A stretch of 64,000 nucleotides of DNA from Microbulbifer rhizosphaerae. GTDB taxonomy: Bacteria > Pseudomonadota > Gammaproteobacteria > Pseudomonadales > Cellvibrionaceae. Each line of letters opens with the position of its first letter. Position 1 is the stretch's first letter. Below the pieces are notes generated by a model. That model worked only from the letters and a program-made list of their open reading frames with translations, was not told the origin of the DNA and made no database searches. The stretch covers positions 34,866 to 98,865 of the forward strand of contig NZ_JACHWZ010000021.1 of the NCBI RefSeq assembly GCF_014191725.1. The letters run 5' to 3'. Of this stretch, positions 1 to 8,290 are shown one piece after another. The position numbers were made by a program, and so were the translations under genes.

Positions 1-353
1 TGACCAGCGAGGAGCTGCTGTGGGACGGGCGCGGGCGGATCATTTCCGACAGCCCCGCCAATTACAAAATCCCCACCGCCGGGGATCTGCCGGAGATTTT
101 CAATATCGATTTTTTCCAACATCCCCTCTTTCAGGGAGCCGCGGGCGCTGAAGAGGAAACCGTCTACCGCTCCAAGGCGGTGGGGGAGCCGCCGCTGATG
201 CTGGCCATCTCCGTGTGGTGCGCGCTGCGCGACGCCTGTGCCAGCCTCGCGGACTATCGCTTCAGCCCACCCCTGGGCGTGCCCGCCACCCCGGAGCAGG
301 TGTACTTCTGCGCGCGCGCCGCGCTGCAATTCGCAGAGGAGGCAAAGCGATGA
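1..353 (+). CDS. xdhB: Xanthine dehydrogenase molybdopterin subunit, C-terminal part
   Basis: This is the end of an open frame that enters from the left edge; about 116 codons are visible and the start is outside the window. The residues match the C-terminus of the molybdenum-binding large subunit of xanthine dehydrogenase, including the family stretch YRSKAVGEPPLMLAISVW, which lies near the substrate pocket. The enzyme oxidises hypoxanthine and xanthine to urate. The stop TGA overlaps the ATG of xdhC (ATGA), so the two are translationally coupled. The assignment rests on motif recognition over a short piece and on the xdhC and urate-catabolic neighbours. Confidence 0.85.
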   Translation, partial: TSEELLWDGRGRIISDSPANYKIPTAGDLPEIFNIDFFQHPLFQGAAGAEEETVYRSKAVGEPPLMLAISVWCALRDACASLADYRFSPPLGVPATPEQVYFCARAALQFAEEAKR

Positions 354-1201
354 TCAACAGCACCCCCTGGTTCCAGGCCGCCGCCGACTGCCGCCGGCGC
401 GGTGAGCCCTGGGTGCTGGCGACGGTATTGAGCAGCCGCGGCTCCGCCCCCCGGGACAGCGGCAGCAAGATGGTGATCCACGCCCGCCACAGCTTCGACA
501 CCTTGGGCGGCGGCCAGCTGGAATTCCAGGTGATCGCCCGCGCCCGCGAGCTGATCGCCGACGGCCGCGAGCGCCAATTGCTGGAACACTTCCCGCTCTC
601 CGCCCGCGCCGGACAGTGCTGCGGCGGCAGCGTCACCGTGCTGCTGGAGTGCTTCGCCGGCGCCGAACTGCAATTGCACCTGTTCGGCGCGGGCCACGTG
701 GCCCGCGCGCTGCTGCCGATACTGTCGCCACTGGACTGGCAATTGCACTGGATCGACAGCCGCGCCGAACTGCTCAGCGACGATATGGGCGGCCGGGTGC
801 ACTGCCGCTGCCTCGGAGACCCGGTGGAACATGTGTCGCAGATGCCAAGCGGAGCCTTCGCGCTGATCCTGACCCAGGACCACAGCCTGGACTACCGTTT
901 ATTGGCGGCGCTGCTGGATCGGGGCGACTGCGCCTACCTGGGCATGATCGGCTCCCGCACCAAGGCACTGCGCTTCCGCCGGCGGCTCGCCGGCGAGTCC
1001 TTTGCGCCGGCGCAGATCGAAAGCTTCCACTCACCGGTGGGCCTGCCGCAAGTGCGCGGCAAAAGACCCGCGGAGGTGGCAATTTCCATCGCCGCGCAGC
1101 TGTTGGTGGAAAAAAACCGGCTGGCGAACGCCGTCAGTGGCAAATCCACCGGTGTCGATTGGAAGACCCTGCGCGAGAGCCTGGGGGGCATCTCCTTGTA
1201 G
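350..1201 (+). CDS. xdhC: Xanthine dehydrogenase accessory protein XdhC
   Basis: XdhC binds molybdenum cofactor, promotes its sulfuration and delivers it to the XdhB subunit. The protein is 283 aa from the ATG at 350, which overlaps the xdhB stop. The frame is open upstream to 215, but that stretch is xdhB read out of frame. Visible features are the N-terminal VLATVLSSRGSAPRDSGSKM segment, the conserved GQCCGGSVTVLLE motif, a Rossmann loop LFGAGHVARAL near residue 110, and the C-terminal LGMIGSRTK segment. The stop codon TAG lies inside a class A palindromic repeat that begins at 1198. Confidence 0.93.
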   Translation: MINSTPWFQAAADCRRRGEPWVLATVLSSRGSAPRDSGSKMVIHARHSFDTLGGGQLEFQVIARARELIADGRERQLLEHFPLSARAGQCCGGSVTVLLECFAGAELQLHLFGAGHVARALLPILSPLDWQLHWIDSRAELLSDDMGGRVHCRCLGDPVEHVSQMPSGAFALILTQDHSLDYRLLAALLDRGDCAYLGMIGSRTKALRFRRRLAGESFAPAQIESFHSPVGLPQVRGKRPAEVAISIAAQLLVEKNRLANAVSGKSTGVDWKTLRESLGGISL

Positions 1202-1270
1202 GAGCGGCCGTTGGCCGCGATCGGATTGGCTTCGTAGCTCGGATCAATCGCGGCCAACGGCCGCTCCTAC
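1198..1270. repeat. Class A palindromic repeat (copy A1)
   Basis: A 24-bp perfect inverted repeat starts GTAGGAGCGGCCGTTGGCC and ends with its complement, around a spacer of about 25 nt. The left edge overlaps the last codon and stop of xdhC (TTG TAG). Confidence 0.9.
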
Positions 1271-1291
1271 AGGAAAAACAAACCCTGAGAA

Positions 1292-1792
1292 ATGATCGAA
1301 AACATGAATATCGAGCACTTCAACAACCTCGCTTTCGAACACCGGCGGGCGCTGCTGCTGGACTGCTGCCACTGCACCCGCTGGGCCGAAAGGCTGCTGG
1401 AACAGGGCGCCGCGGAGAGCGTCGCCGAACTGCAGCAGCGCGCCGCAGACGCCTGGCAGGACCTGCGCGAGAGCGACTATTTAGAAGCCTTCGCCGCCCA
1501 CCCGCGCATCGGCGACCTGCGCCGGTTGAAGGAAAAGTTCGCCGGCGCCGAACAGGGCCAGGTGGCCGCGGCGGACGAAACCACCCTCGGTGAACTGCAG
1601 CGGCTTAACGACGCCTATTTCGACAAATTTGGTTTTATTTTCATTATCTGTGCGAACGGAAAATCCGCGCGGGAAATGCTCGCCGCCATCCGTACGCGTA
1701 TCGGCAACAGCCGCACCGAGGAACTGCGCATCGCCGCCGCCGAGCAGGTGGAAATCACCCGTCTGCGGCTGGACAAATTATTTGCAGAGTGA
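1292..1792 (+). CDS. uraD: OHCU decarboxylase UraD
   Basis: UraD converts 2-oxo-4-hydroxy-4-carboxy-5-ureidoimidazoline to S-allantoin, the third step of urate breakdown. The 166-aa protein has the family features: an N-terminal helix with CCHCTRWAERLL carrying the catalytic histidine region, LEAFAAHPRIGDL around residue 70, and FGFIFIICANGKSAREML near residue 112. An in-frame ATG at 1304 is a possible alternative start. It sits 10 nt before uraH, in the order uraD-uraH-guaD-puuD, which supports a single catabolic transcript once the repeat A1 is passed. Confidence 0.93.
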   Translation: MIENMNIEHFNNLAFEHRRALLLDCCHCTRWAERLLEQGAAESVAELQQRAADAWQDLRESDYLEAFAAHPRIGDLRRLKEKFAGAEQGQVAAADETTLGELQRLNDAYFDKFGFIFIICANGKSAREMLAAIRTRIGNSRTEELRIAAAEQVEITRLRLDKLFAE

Positions 1793-1802
1793 GGAAAACT
1801 CC

Positions 1803-2135
1803 ATGCCCAGATCTCCCATCACCACCCATATCCTCGACCTGCACCGGGGCGAGCCGGCTGCGGGTATCGCCGTCGATCTCCACCGGGAGGGCGAGCTGCT
1901 CACCTCCGCCCGCAGCGACGGCGACGGCCGTATCGATCAGTGGGACAGCCCCCTGGTCCTCGACCCCGGCCGCTGGATCCTGGTTTTTCACCTGGAAAGC
2001 TGGTTCACCGAACAGCAGCGGGACTGCCTCTTTCCACAGGTATCGCTGGTATTCCGCGTCGGCGACTGCGGCGGCCGCTATCACCTGCCGCTGCTGCTGA
2101 ACCAGTACGGCTACACCGCCTACCGGGGGAGCTGA
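1803..2135 (+). CDS. uraH: 5-hydroxyisourate hydrolase (transthyretin-like)
   Basis: UraH hydrolyses 5-hydroxyisourate, the product of PuuD, to OHCU for UraD. The 110-aa length is typical. The N-terminal motif ITTHILDLHRGEPAAGI with its histidine and the C-terminal YRGS signature that closes the active site are both present. The ATG at 1803 is preceded by GAGGAAAACTCC. The upstream in-frame extension belongs to uraD read in another frame. The stop TGA (2133-2135) is followed with no gap by the GTG of guaD. Confidence 0.95.
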   Translation: MPRSPITTHILDLHRGEPAAGIAVDLHREGELLTSARSDGDGRIDQWDSPLVLDPGRWILVFHLESWFTEQQRDCLFPQVSLVFRVGDCGGRYHLPLLLNQYGYTAYRGS

Positions 2136-3449
2136 GTGGAACAGACGCTGCTGCGCAGCCGCATTGTCCACTTCCGCGACGACGGGCACGGCTCTCCCGA
2201 TGCCGCGCTGGAGTATTTCGAAGACGGCGTGATCGGTTTTGCCGACGGCCACATCGCGCTGCTGGAAGACGCGCGCGCGGCCCGCGCCCGGGGCCTGGAC
2301 CTGGCCGCCGCCGAGCACAGGCCGGAAGCGCTGGTGATAAGCGGCTTTATCGACGCCCATGTGCACGCGCCACAGCTGCCAGTGATGGGCAGTTACGGCG
2401 AAAAGCTGCTGGACTGGCTGGAGAAATACACCTTTCCCGCAGAGCTGCAGTACGCCGACGAGGAAATCTCCCGGCGACAGTCAGATTTCTTTATCGATGC
2501 CCTACTGGCCCGCGGCACTACCAGCGCCATGGTGTTCACCACCAGCTTCGCGCACTCCGCGGAGCACCTGTTCGAGGCCGCTTATCGCGCGGGCATGCGC
2601 CTGGTGGCCGGCAAGGTGCTGATGGACCGCAACGCGCCGGCGGGCCTGTTGGATACGGCGGAACGCGCCCGGCGCGAATCCGCCGCGCTGATCGGGAAAT
2701 GGCACAACAAGGGGCGCCTGGGCTACGCCGTCACACCCCGCTTCGCCGGCACCTCCAGCCGCGAGCAATTGGCCGTTGCCGGACAGCTGCTGCGGGACCA
2801 CCCGGACCTGTGGCTGCAGACGCACTTAAGCGAAAACCCCGACGAGGTGAAATGGACCGCGTCCCTCTTCCCCGAGGCCCGCGACTATTTACACACCTAT
2901 GAAATGCACGGCCTGCACGGCGGGCGCAGCGTCTACGCCCACTGTATCCACCTGAGCGATTCGGAACTGGAGCGCATGGCCGACGCCGGTGCCGCCGTGG
3001 CCTTCTGCCCCTCCTCCAACCTGTTCCTCGGCAGCGGTCTTTTGAAACTGCAAAAGCTGCGCGAGCGCGGCATCCCCGTGGCCCTGGCCACGGACGTGGG
3101 CGCCGGCACCAGCCTGTGCCAGCTGCAGAGCATGGGCGAGGCCTACAAAGTGTGTCAGTTGGGAGACTACCCGCTGGGCGCCGCCGAAGCTTTTTATATG
3201 GCCACCCTGGGCGCCGCCCGCGCCCTGCACCTGGATCGCCATATCGGCAACCTGGCCCCGGGCAAGGAGGCGGACCTGCTGTTGCTGAACGGCACCCTCA
3301 ACCCGCTGCTGCGCGAGCGCCTGCGCCACTGCCGAGATATCCGCGAGGAGCTGTTTATGTATATGACCCTGGCGGATGAGCGCATCGTCGAGCGCACCTA
3401 TGTGGGCGGGCGCCTGGCTTACCTCAGCCCGCTGGCGGAATCCTTGTAG
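2136..3449 (+). CDS. guaD: Guanine deaminase
   Basis: GuaD deaminates guanine to xanthine, feeding xanthine dehydrogenase. The 437-aa amidohydrolase-family protein carries the zinc motif GFIDAHVHAPQ near residue 71, a second-shell region YAHCIHLSDSELERM near 267, CPSSNLFLGSGLL, and the catalytic aspartate in LATDVGAGTS near 320. It begins with GTG directly after the uraH stop. Its last codons TCC TTG TAG run into repeat A2, which supplies the stop. Confidence 0.95.
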   Translation: MEQTLLRSRIVHFRDDGHGSPDAALEYFEDGVIGFADGHIALLEDARAARARGLDLAAAEHRPEALVISGFIDAHVHAPQLPVMGSYGEKLLDWLEKYTFPAELQYADEEISRRQSDFFIDALLARGTTSAMVFTTSFAHSAEHLFEAAYRAGMRLVAGKVLMDRNAPAGLLDTAERARRESAALIGKWHNKGRLGYAVTPRFAGTSSREQLAVAGQLLRDHPDLWLQTHLSENPDEVKWTASLFPEARDYLHTYEMHGLHGGRSVYAHCIHLSDSELERMADAGAAVAFCPSSNLFLGSGLLKLQKLRERGIPVALATDVGAGTSLCQLQSMGEAYKVCQLGDYPLGAAEAFYMATLGAARALHLDRHIGNLAPGKEADLLLLNGTLNPLLRERLRHCRDIREELFMYMTLADERIVERTYVGGRLAYLSPLAESL

Positions 3450-3518
3450 GAGCGGCCGTTGGCCGCGATCAGTCTTTGCCGAATAGACAAGCCGATCGCG
3501 GCCAACGGCCGCTCCTAC
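3446..3518. repeat. Class A palindromic repeat (copy A2)
   Basis: Same inverted repeat as A1, starting at the guaD stop codon and ending CGCTCCTAC. It is followed by a run of ten G residues (3520-3529). Confidence 0.9.
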
Positions 3519-3549
3519 AGGGGGGGGGGAATTCTTTAAATAAATAGCA

Positions 3550-4749
3550 ATGGCATTACCAATGGAAATACCACTCTTCGACTGGCTCAACCTGCTGCTG
3601 CGCTGGCTGCATGTGGTCGCCGCTATCGCCTGGATCGGCGCCTCCTTCTATTTCGTGTGGTTGGACAACAGCCTGGAGCCGCCGGATACAGAAGGAAAAG
3701 CGAAGGGGCTGGCGGGGGAGCTCTGGGCCTTTCACGGCGGCGGCATCTATCAAGTGGGCAAATACCGGCTGGCACCACCAGCTATGCCCACCACCCTGCA
3801 CTGGTTCAAATGGGAGGCCTACACCACCTGGATCAGCGGCGCGCTGCTGATGGTGCTGATCTACTACGGGCGCGCGGATCTATTTCTGTGGCAGCAGGGC
3901 AAATGGCTGGCGTCGCCCGCCCAGGCGGTGGCCGCCAGCCTGGTTTTTATCGCCGGTGGCCTGCTCGTCTACGAACTACTGTTCCACTTTTTGCGCGCGC
4001 AGCGGCAGCGGCTGTTTACCGCCCTGCTGGTGTTGTCTATCGCCGCCGCCTGCTGGCTGGCCACTCGTTTATTTAGCGACCGCGCCGCCTTTCTGCAGTT
4101 GGGCGCGCTGCTCGCCACCATCATGGCCGGCAACGTACTGCTGGGTATTATCCCCGCGCAGAAACACTTTATACGCGCGCTGGATGCCGGTGAAGAACCG
4201 GCGGCAGCACCCATGCTCGCCGCCAAGAGCCGCTCGGTGCACAACAACTATTTCACCCTGCCGGTGGTTTTCTGCATGCTCAGCAACCACTACCCCTTTC
4301 TGTACGGCCATCGCTTCAACTGGCTGGCACTGATCGCGATCGTCGCCCTGGGCGCCTACGTGCGGCACTTCTTCAACCTGCGCCATCGCGGACAACTCAA
4401 ATTCCACATTCCGCTGCTGGCCGCTTCCGGTTGCCTGCTGCTGGCCCTGGGCCTGGCCTCTACTCCAACTCCGGCAGTTGGCCCCGAGGTGGCGGCTACA
4501 AAACCGATGCCGCTGGTGGAAAAACACTGCACGGGCTGTCACTCCATCGCGCCGACGCAGCCGGGCTTCAGCGCCGCGCCCGCGGGACTGGTGCTGGACG
4601 ATATGCAGCAGGTGCTGGCGGCAAAAGACAGAATCCTGCCGGCGCTGCGCAGCGGTTATATGCCGTTGGGCAATATTACCGGTATGAGCAAGGAGGAGCG
4701 GCAGGAATTGATCGGGAGTCTTGAGGGAAAGACGCTAGCGGGAAATTAA
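3550..4749 (+). CDS. puuD: Membrane-bound urate hydroxylase with cytochrome c domain
   Basis: PuuD oxidises urate to 5-hydroxyisourate and passes the electrons to its own haem c. The 399-aa protein has about eight hydrophobic membrane segments, starting with LLLRWLHVVAAIAWIGASFYF, then a C-terminal periplasmic domain with the haem-binding motif CTGCH (C327 to H331) and a likely methionine ligand in GYMPLG. It replaces cofactor-free uricase or HpuO-type enzymes here. A second in-frame ATG lies at 3562, and no strong ribosome site separates the two choices. Its stop overlaps that of the convergent allC. Confidence 0.9.
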   Translation: MALPMEIPLFDWLNLLLRWLHVVAAIAWIGASFYFVWLDNSLEPPDTEGKAKGLAGELWAFHGGGIYQVGKYRLAPPAMPTTLHWFKWEAYTTWISGALLMVLIYYGRADLFLWQQGKWLASPAQAVAASLVFIAGGLLVYELLFHFLRAQRQRLFTALLVLSIAAACWLATRLFSDRAAFLQLGALLATIMAGNVLLGIIPAQKHFIRALDAGEEPAAAPMLAAKSRSVHNNYFTLPVVFCMLSNHYPFLYGHRFNWLALIAIVALGAYVRHFFNLRHRGQLKFHIPLLAASGCLLLALGLASTPTPAVGPEVAATKPMPLVEKHCTGCHSIAPTQPGFSAAPAGLVLDDMQQVLAAKDRILPALRSGYMPLGNITGMSKEERQELIGSLEGKTLAGN

Positions 4750-5969
4750 ATCATCGAATTTTCCGTCTCCGTCACCGCCGCCTCCAGCACATCCAGCGCC
4801 AGCGCCACATCTTCCGTGGTTACGGATTCGTCCGGATGGTGGCTGATACCTTCCCTACAGCGCAGGAAGAACATACCGATATCGGTGACTGCGGCCATTG
4901 CCATGGCGTCGTGGCCGGCGCCGCTGGGCAGGGAGAGAGGTTCCAGGCCGCAGCGCTGCAGGGCGCGGCGGCCTGCATCCAGCAGGCTGGGAGCGCAGGC
5001 CACCGCGGCGGCGCCGTGGATCTCGCAATATTCCATTGCCACCTGTGCGCACTCGCAGTGCTCGCCGATCTCCCGCAGTATCGTCTCCAGGGCGCGGTCA
5101 CGCAGGGCGTCGTCGCCGCTGCGGATATCCAGGGTGAAATGGCAGCTGCCGGGGATCACATTGACGGAACCGGGCCGCGCTTCGATTTTTCCCACCGTGG
5201 CCACCACGCCGAAGTGTCGCGCCTGCGCGTCGACAATCTGCACCGCGCCGGCGGCGGCTACCAAAGCATCGCGGCGCATCTCCATCGGCACTGTACCGGC
5301 GTGGCCGGCGCGGCCGCGCAGAGTAAACTGCAGGCGCCGCGCGCCGGCGATGGCACTGACCAGGCCCAGCGGCAACCCGCGCTGCTCCAGCACCGGGCCC
5401 TGTTCGATATGCAGCTCCCAGTAGCCCAGCAGTTTGTTCCCCGCGCGGGAGGCCTGCGCTATTTGCTCAGGGTCCAGGCCGAAGCGGGTAAACGCTTCGG
5501 CCATGGCAATGCCATCGGCATCCCGCAGTTCGAGCCAGGCCGGGTCCCACTGTCCGGCCACCGCGCGGCTGCCCAACAGGGTGGCGCCGAAGCGGCTTCC
5601 CTCCTCGTCGGCAAAGCCCACCACATCGATATGAAACGGGAAGCGCCGGCCGCGGGCGTGGAAACGCTCCACCACTTCGATCGCTGCCAGCACGCCGAGG
5701 ATGCCGTCGTAGCGGCCGGCGTTGCGCACCGTGTCCAGGTGCGATCCCAGCACCAGGGCCTGCTCCATATCCTCGACTCCGGGATAGCGACCCCAGCAAT
5801 TCCCGGCGGCATCGGTGTAAGCGTGCATACCGGCGGCCTCCATCCACTGCATCACCTGCTGGTTGCAGCGGCGGTGCTCGTCGGTGAGATAAGTGCGGCA
5901 GATGGCGCCTTCGGTGACGCTGATTGCCGCCAGTTGATCGCAGCGCTGTAACAGGCGCGCGGCGCTCAC
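4746..5969 (-). CDS. allC: Allantoate amidohydrolase (M20 family)
   Basis: The likely reaction is allantoate to S-ureidoglycine plus CO2 and ammonia. The 407-aa protein is an M20 hydrolase of the AllC/HyuC group: metal ligands are visible in LGSHLDTVRNAGRYDG, FADEEGSRFG, LELHIEQGPVLE and the final SHHPDESV. N-carbamoyl-amino-acid hydrolases share this fold, so the substrate call leans on context: the aminotransferase two genes upstream uses ureidoglycine. It starts with GTG overlapping the stop of the deaminase gene (GTGA). Confidence 0.85.
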   Translation of the reverse strand: MSAARLLQRCDQLAAISVTEGAICRTYLTDEHRRCNQQVMQWMEAAGMHAYTDAAGNCWGRYPGVEDMEQALVLGSHLDTVRNAGRYDGILGVLAAIEVVERFHARGRRFPFHIDVVGFADEEGSRFGATLLGSRAVAGQWDPAWLELRDADGIAMAEAFTRFGLDPEQIAQASRAGNKLLGYWELHIEQGPVLEQRGLPLGLVSAIAGARRLQFTLRGRAGHAGTVPMEMRRDALVAAAGAVQIVDAQARHFGVVATVGKIEARPGSVNVIPGSCHFTLDIRSGDDALRDRALETILREIGEHCECAQVAMEYCEIHGAAAVACAPSLLDAGRRALQRCGLEPLSLPSGAGHDAMAMAAVTDIGMFFLRCREGISHHPDESVTTEDVALALDVLEAAVTETENSMI

Positions 5970-6991
5970 GGGCCCTCCGCGAAATTGCGCAGTTGTTCGA
6001 GGTAATTCTGTTTGGCTTCCGCGGGCAGAAAGCTGGCCTCAAAGCCGTTTTGCAGCAATTGCAGGGCCTGTTCGCGGTTTAAATTCAATTCGCGATACAG
6101 GGCGATGAAATTATCGTTCAGGTAGCCGCCGAAATAGGCGGGGTCATCGGAGTTGACCGTGACCTTCAGCCCCCGCTGCAACAATTGCAGAATATTGTGT
6201 TGTTTCATTTCGGAAAAAACGTGCAGACGCACATTGGAAAGCGGGCAGACGGTCAGCGGAATCTGACGCTCGCGCAGCTCTTCCACCAACGGTTCGTCCT
6301 CCACACAGCGCACGCCGTGATCGATACGTTCCACCTGCAGATCATCCAGCGCCGCGCGGATATAGGCCGGCGGCCCTTCCTCACCGGCGTGGGCGGTCAG
6401 GCGGTAGCCGCGCTCCCCCGCGCGGCGGTAGAGTTCGGTAAATTTCTGCGGCGGGTTGTCCCTTTCCCCGCTGGCCAAGCCTATGGCGACGAAGTCGTCG
6501 CGGTAGGCCTCCGCCAAATCCAGCACGTGCAGCGCATCCGCTTCCGGCATATGGCGCAGGAAGCTCAAGATCAACAGCGCGGACTGGCCCCACTGGCTGC
6601 GGGCATCGGCGATTGCGCGTTTGAAGCCGGCCATAAATACCGGAAATTCGATACCGTTGGGTAAATAGGTTTGCGGTTCGATCATTATTTCCGTGTGGAC
6701 GATATTGTTTTCCCGGCAGCGCTGGAGATAGTCCATCATCAGATGGTAAAAATCCTCCTCGTCGCGCAGCACTGAGGCACCCAGGTAGTAAAGGTCGAGA
6801 AAGCTCTGCAGGTTTTCGAACTGATAGGCGACCTCTACTTCCTCAAGAGTCTGGTAGGACAATGGCACATGTGTTTTTTCCGCCAGAGACAGCAGGCGAC
6901 GGGCCTCCAGGGTACCGTCCAGGTGGAGGTGCAATTCGGATTTGGGGGCGGCTTTCAGCCAGTCTTCGAAGTTTTTCTGTTCGCTCATCAT
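5966..6991 (-). CDS. Adenine/adenosine deaminase
   Basis: This cytoplasmic 341-aa deaminase converts adenine (or adenosine) to hypoxanthine (or inosine). Zinc ligands appear in ELHLHLDGTLE (H21, H23), LTAHAGEEG and VERIDHGVRC, and the C-terminal SDDPAYFGGY motif is the form I associate with fungal-type adenine deaminases (Aah1) rather than classical Add. It has no signal peptide, unlike the second deaminase at 19952-21373. It is coupled to allC by overlap and follows the aminotransferase gene closely, so it is probably co-transcribed with the urate-degrading genes. Confidence 0.85.
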   Translation of the reverse strand: MMSEQKNFEDWLKAAPKSELHLHLDGTLEARRLLSLAEKTHVPLSYQTLEEVEVAYQFENLQSFLDLYYLGASVLRDEEDFYHLMMDYLQRCRENNIVHTEIMIEPQTYLPNGIEFPVFMAGFKRAIADARSQWGQSALLILSFLRHMPEADALHVLDLAEAYRDDFVAIGLASGERDNPPQKFTELYRRAGERGYRLTAHAGEEGPPAYIRAALDDLQVERIDHGVRCVEDEPLVEELRERQIPLTVCPLSNVRLHVFSEMKQHNILQLLQRGLKVTVNSDDPAYFGGYLNDNFIALYRELNLNREQALQLLQNGFEASFLPAEAKQNYLEQLRNFAEGP

Positions 6992-6993
6992 CC

Positions 6994-8283
6994 TTACTCT
7001 TGTCGCCTGTGTTTTTGGCGGGCCTGCGGCCCGCTTGCCGAGCTGGGGCTCGGCGCTCCCGGCGGTCCCAGGCTATCCAGGGCGGCGGGGACGGCGTCGC
7101 CGGTTTGGATTTTGACGCCATTCAACTTCAATACCTGCTCCAGGCAGGCGAGGGTCTGCAGTACCGCATCCCTGCGCGCGTTGTAGCCCATGGTGCCGAT
7201 GCGCCAGATGCGCCCGTGCAGGGGGCCGAAGGAGGTGCCTATCTCGATGGCGAAATCCTCCAGCAGCTGCGCGCGGATTTTTTCACCGTCTGCCCCTTCA
7301 GGAATATAGACTCCCACTACATTATTCATGCGGTAGTGCTGGTCGCCAAACAGTTTCAAACCCATGGCCTGCAGGCCGGCGGCCATGGCCTCGCCGTTTT
7401 GCCGATGGCGCGCAATGGCTTTTTCCGCGCCCTCCTCCAGCCAGATGCGCGCACATTCCCGCGCGGCGAAAAGCATGCTGGTGGCCTCGGTGTGGTGGTT
7501 GAGCCGCTCCTCGCCCCAGTAATCCATAATCATCGCCAGGTCGAAATAATTCGAGCGGATACGCTCGCCGGCCGCATCCACGTGGTGAGATGCGCGGATA
7601 CCCGCCTCGATATGCCGGCGGCGGTCGATGCGCGCCACCGCCTCCTCGTTCAGGGTGATCGGCGCTATGCCGGAGGGGCCGCCCAGGCATTTCTGCAGGC
7701 CGGCGGAAACCGCGGAAATGTCCCACTCATCGGTCAGAAAGGTATTGCCGCCGATGGAGGCAGTGGCGTCGCAATAGGTGAGCACACCTTTCTCCCGGCA
7801 CAGGCGGCCGATTTCCGCCAGCGGCTGGCACATGGTGGTAGAGGTGTCCCCCTGCACCAGCGCCACCAGTTGCGGCTTTACCCGGTCGATAGCCTGCGCT
7901 ATCTGCTCCGGTTCCGCCACCCTTCCCCATTCGATCTCAATGCAGTGCACTTCGGCGTCGCAGCGTTCGGCGATTTCTTTCAGCAGGAAACCGAAGCGGC
8001 CGAACACCGGCACCAGCACCCGGTCGCCGGGCTTGAGCAGAGACACCAGCGCCGCCTCGATGCCGCCGCGGGCAGTGCTGTCCACCAGGAAGGTCCAGCG
8101 GTTTTCCGTGCGAAAAACCCCGCGATATAGCCCCATCGTCTCGTTCATGCAGTGGGTCATGGACGGATCGAACTGGCCGATCAGCTGGTGGGACATGGCG
8201 CGCAGCACCCGCGGATCGCAACTGATGGGCCCCGGCCCCATCAGCAGGCGCGGAGGCGGAACAAAGGCGTCGATATTTGGCAT
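6994..8283 (-). CDS. pucG: (S)-ureidoglycine-glyoxylate aminotransferase
   Basis: This class V aminotransferase (429 aa) probably moves the amino group of ureidoglycine to glyoxylate, giving oxalurate and glycine. The PLP lysine is K198 in SAGLQKCLGGPSG. Two features favour PucG/HpxJ over alanine-glyoxylate aminotransferase: Gln at residue 37 (IGQFDP), known as a substrate-specific residue, and an Asn in RIRSNYFDL. The last ~24 residues, rich in Gly, Pro, Ser and Arg, are encoded by two short palindromes and look like an added tail. HpxXY and HpxW elsewhere in the window would use its product. Confidence 0.85.
   Translation of the reverse strand: MPNIDAFVPPPRLLMGPGPISCDPRVLRAMSHQLIGQFDPSMTHCMNETMGLYRGVFRTENRWTFLVDSTARGGIEAALVSLLKPGDRVLVPVFGRFGFLLKEIAERCDAEVHCIEIEWGRVAEPEQIAQAIDRVKPQLVALVQGDTSTTMCQPLAEIGRLCREKGVLTYCDATASIGGNTFLTDEWDISAVSAGLQKCLGGPSGIAPITLNEEAVARIDRRRHIEAGIRASHHVDAAGERIRSNYFDLAMIMDYWGEERLNHHTEATSMLFAARECARIWLEEGAEKAIARHRQNGEAMAAGLQAMGLKLFGDQHYRMNNVVGVYIPEGADGEKIRAQLLEDFAIEIGTSFGPLHGRIWRIGTMGYNARRDAVLQTLACLEQVLKLNGVKIQTGDAVPAALDSLGPPGAPSPSSASGPQARQKHRRQE
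7018..7054. repeat. Pair of short perfect palindromes inside the pucG 3' end
   Basis: GCGGGCC-TGC-GGCCCGC (7018-7034) is followed by GCCGAGC-TGGG-GCTCGGC (7037-7054). A near copy of the first, with similar flanking bases, lies at 17206-17220. Confidence 0.85.
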
Positions 8284-8290
8284 AGCACAC

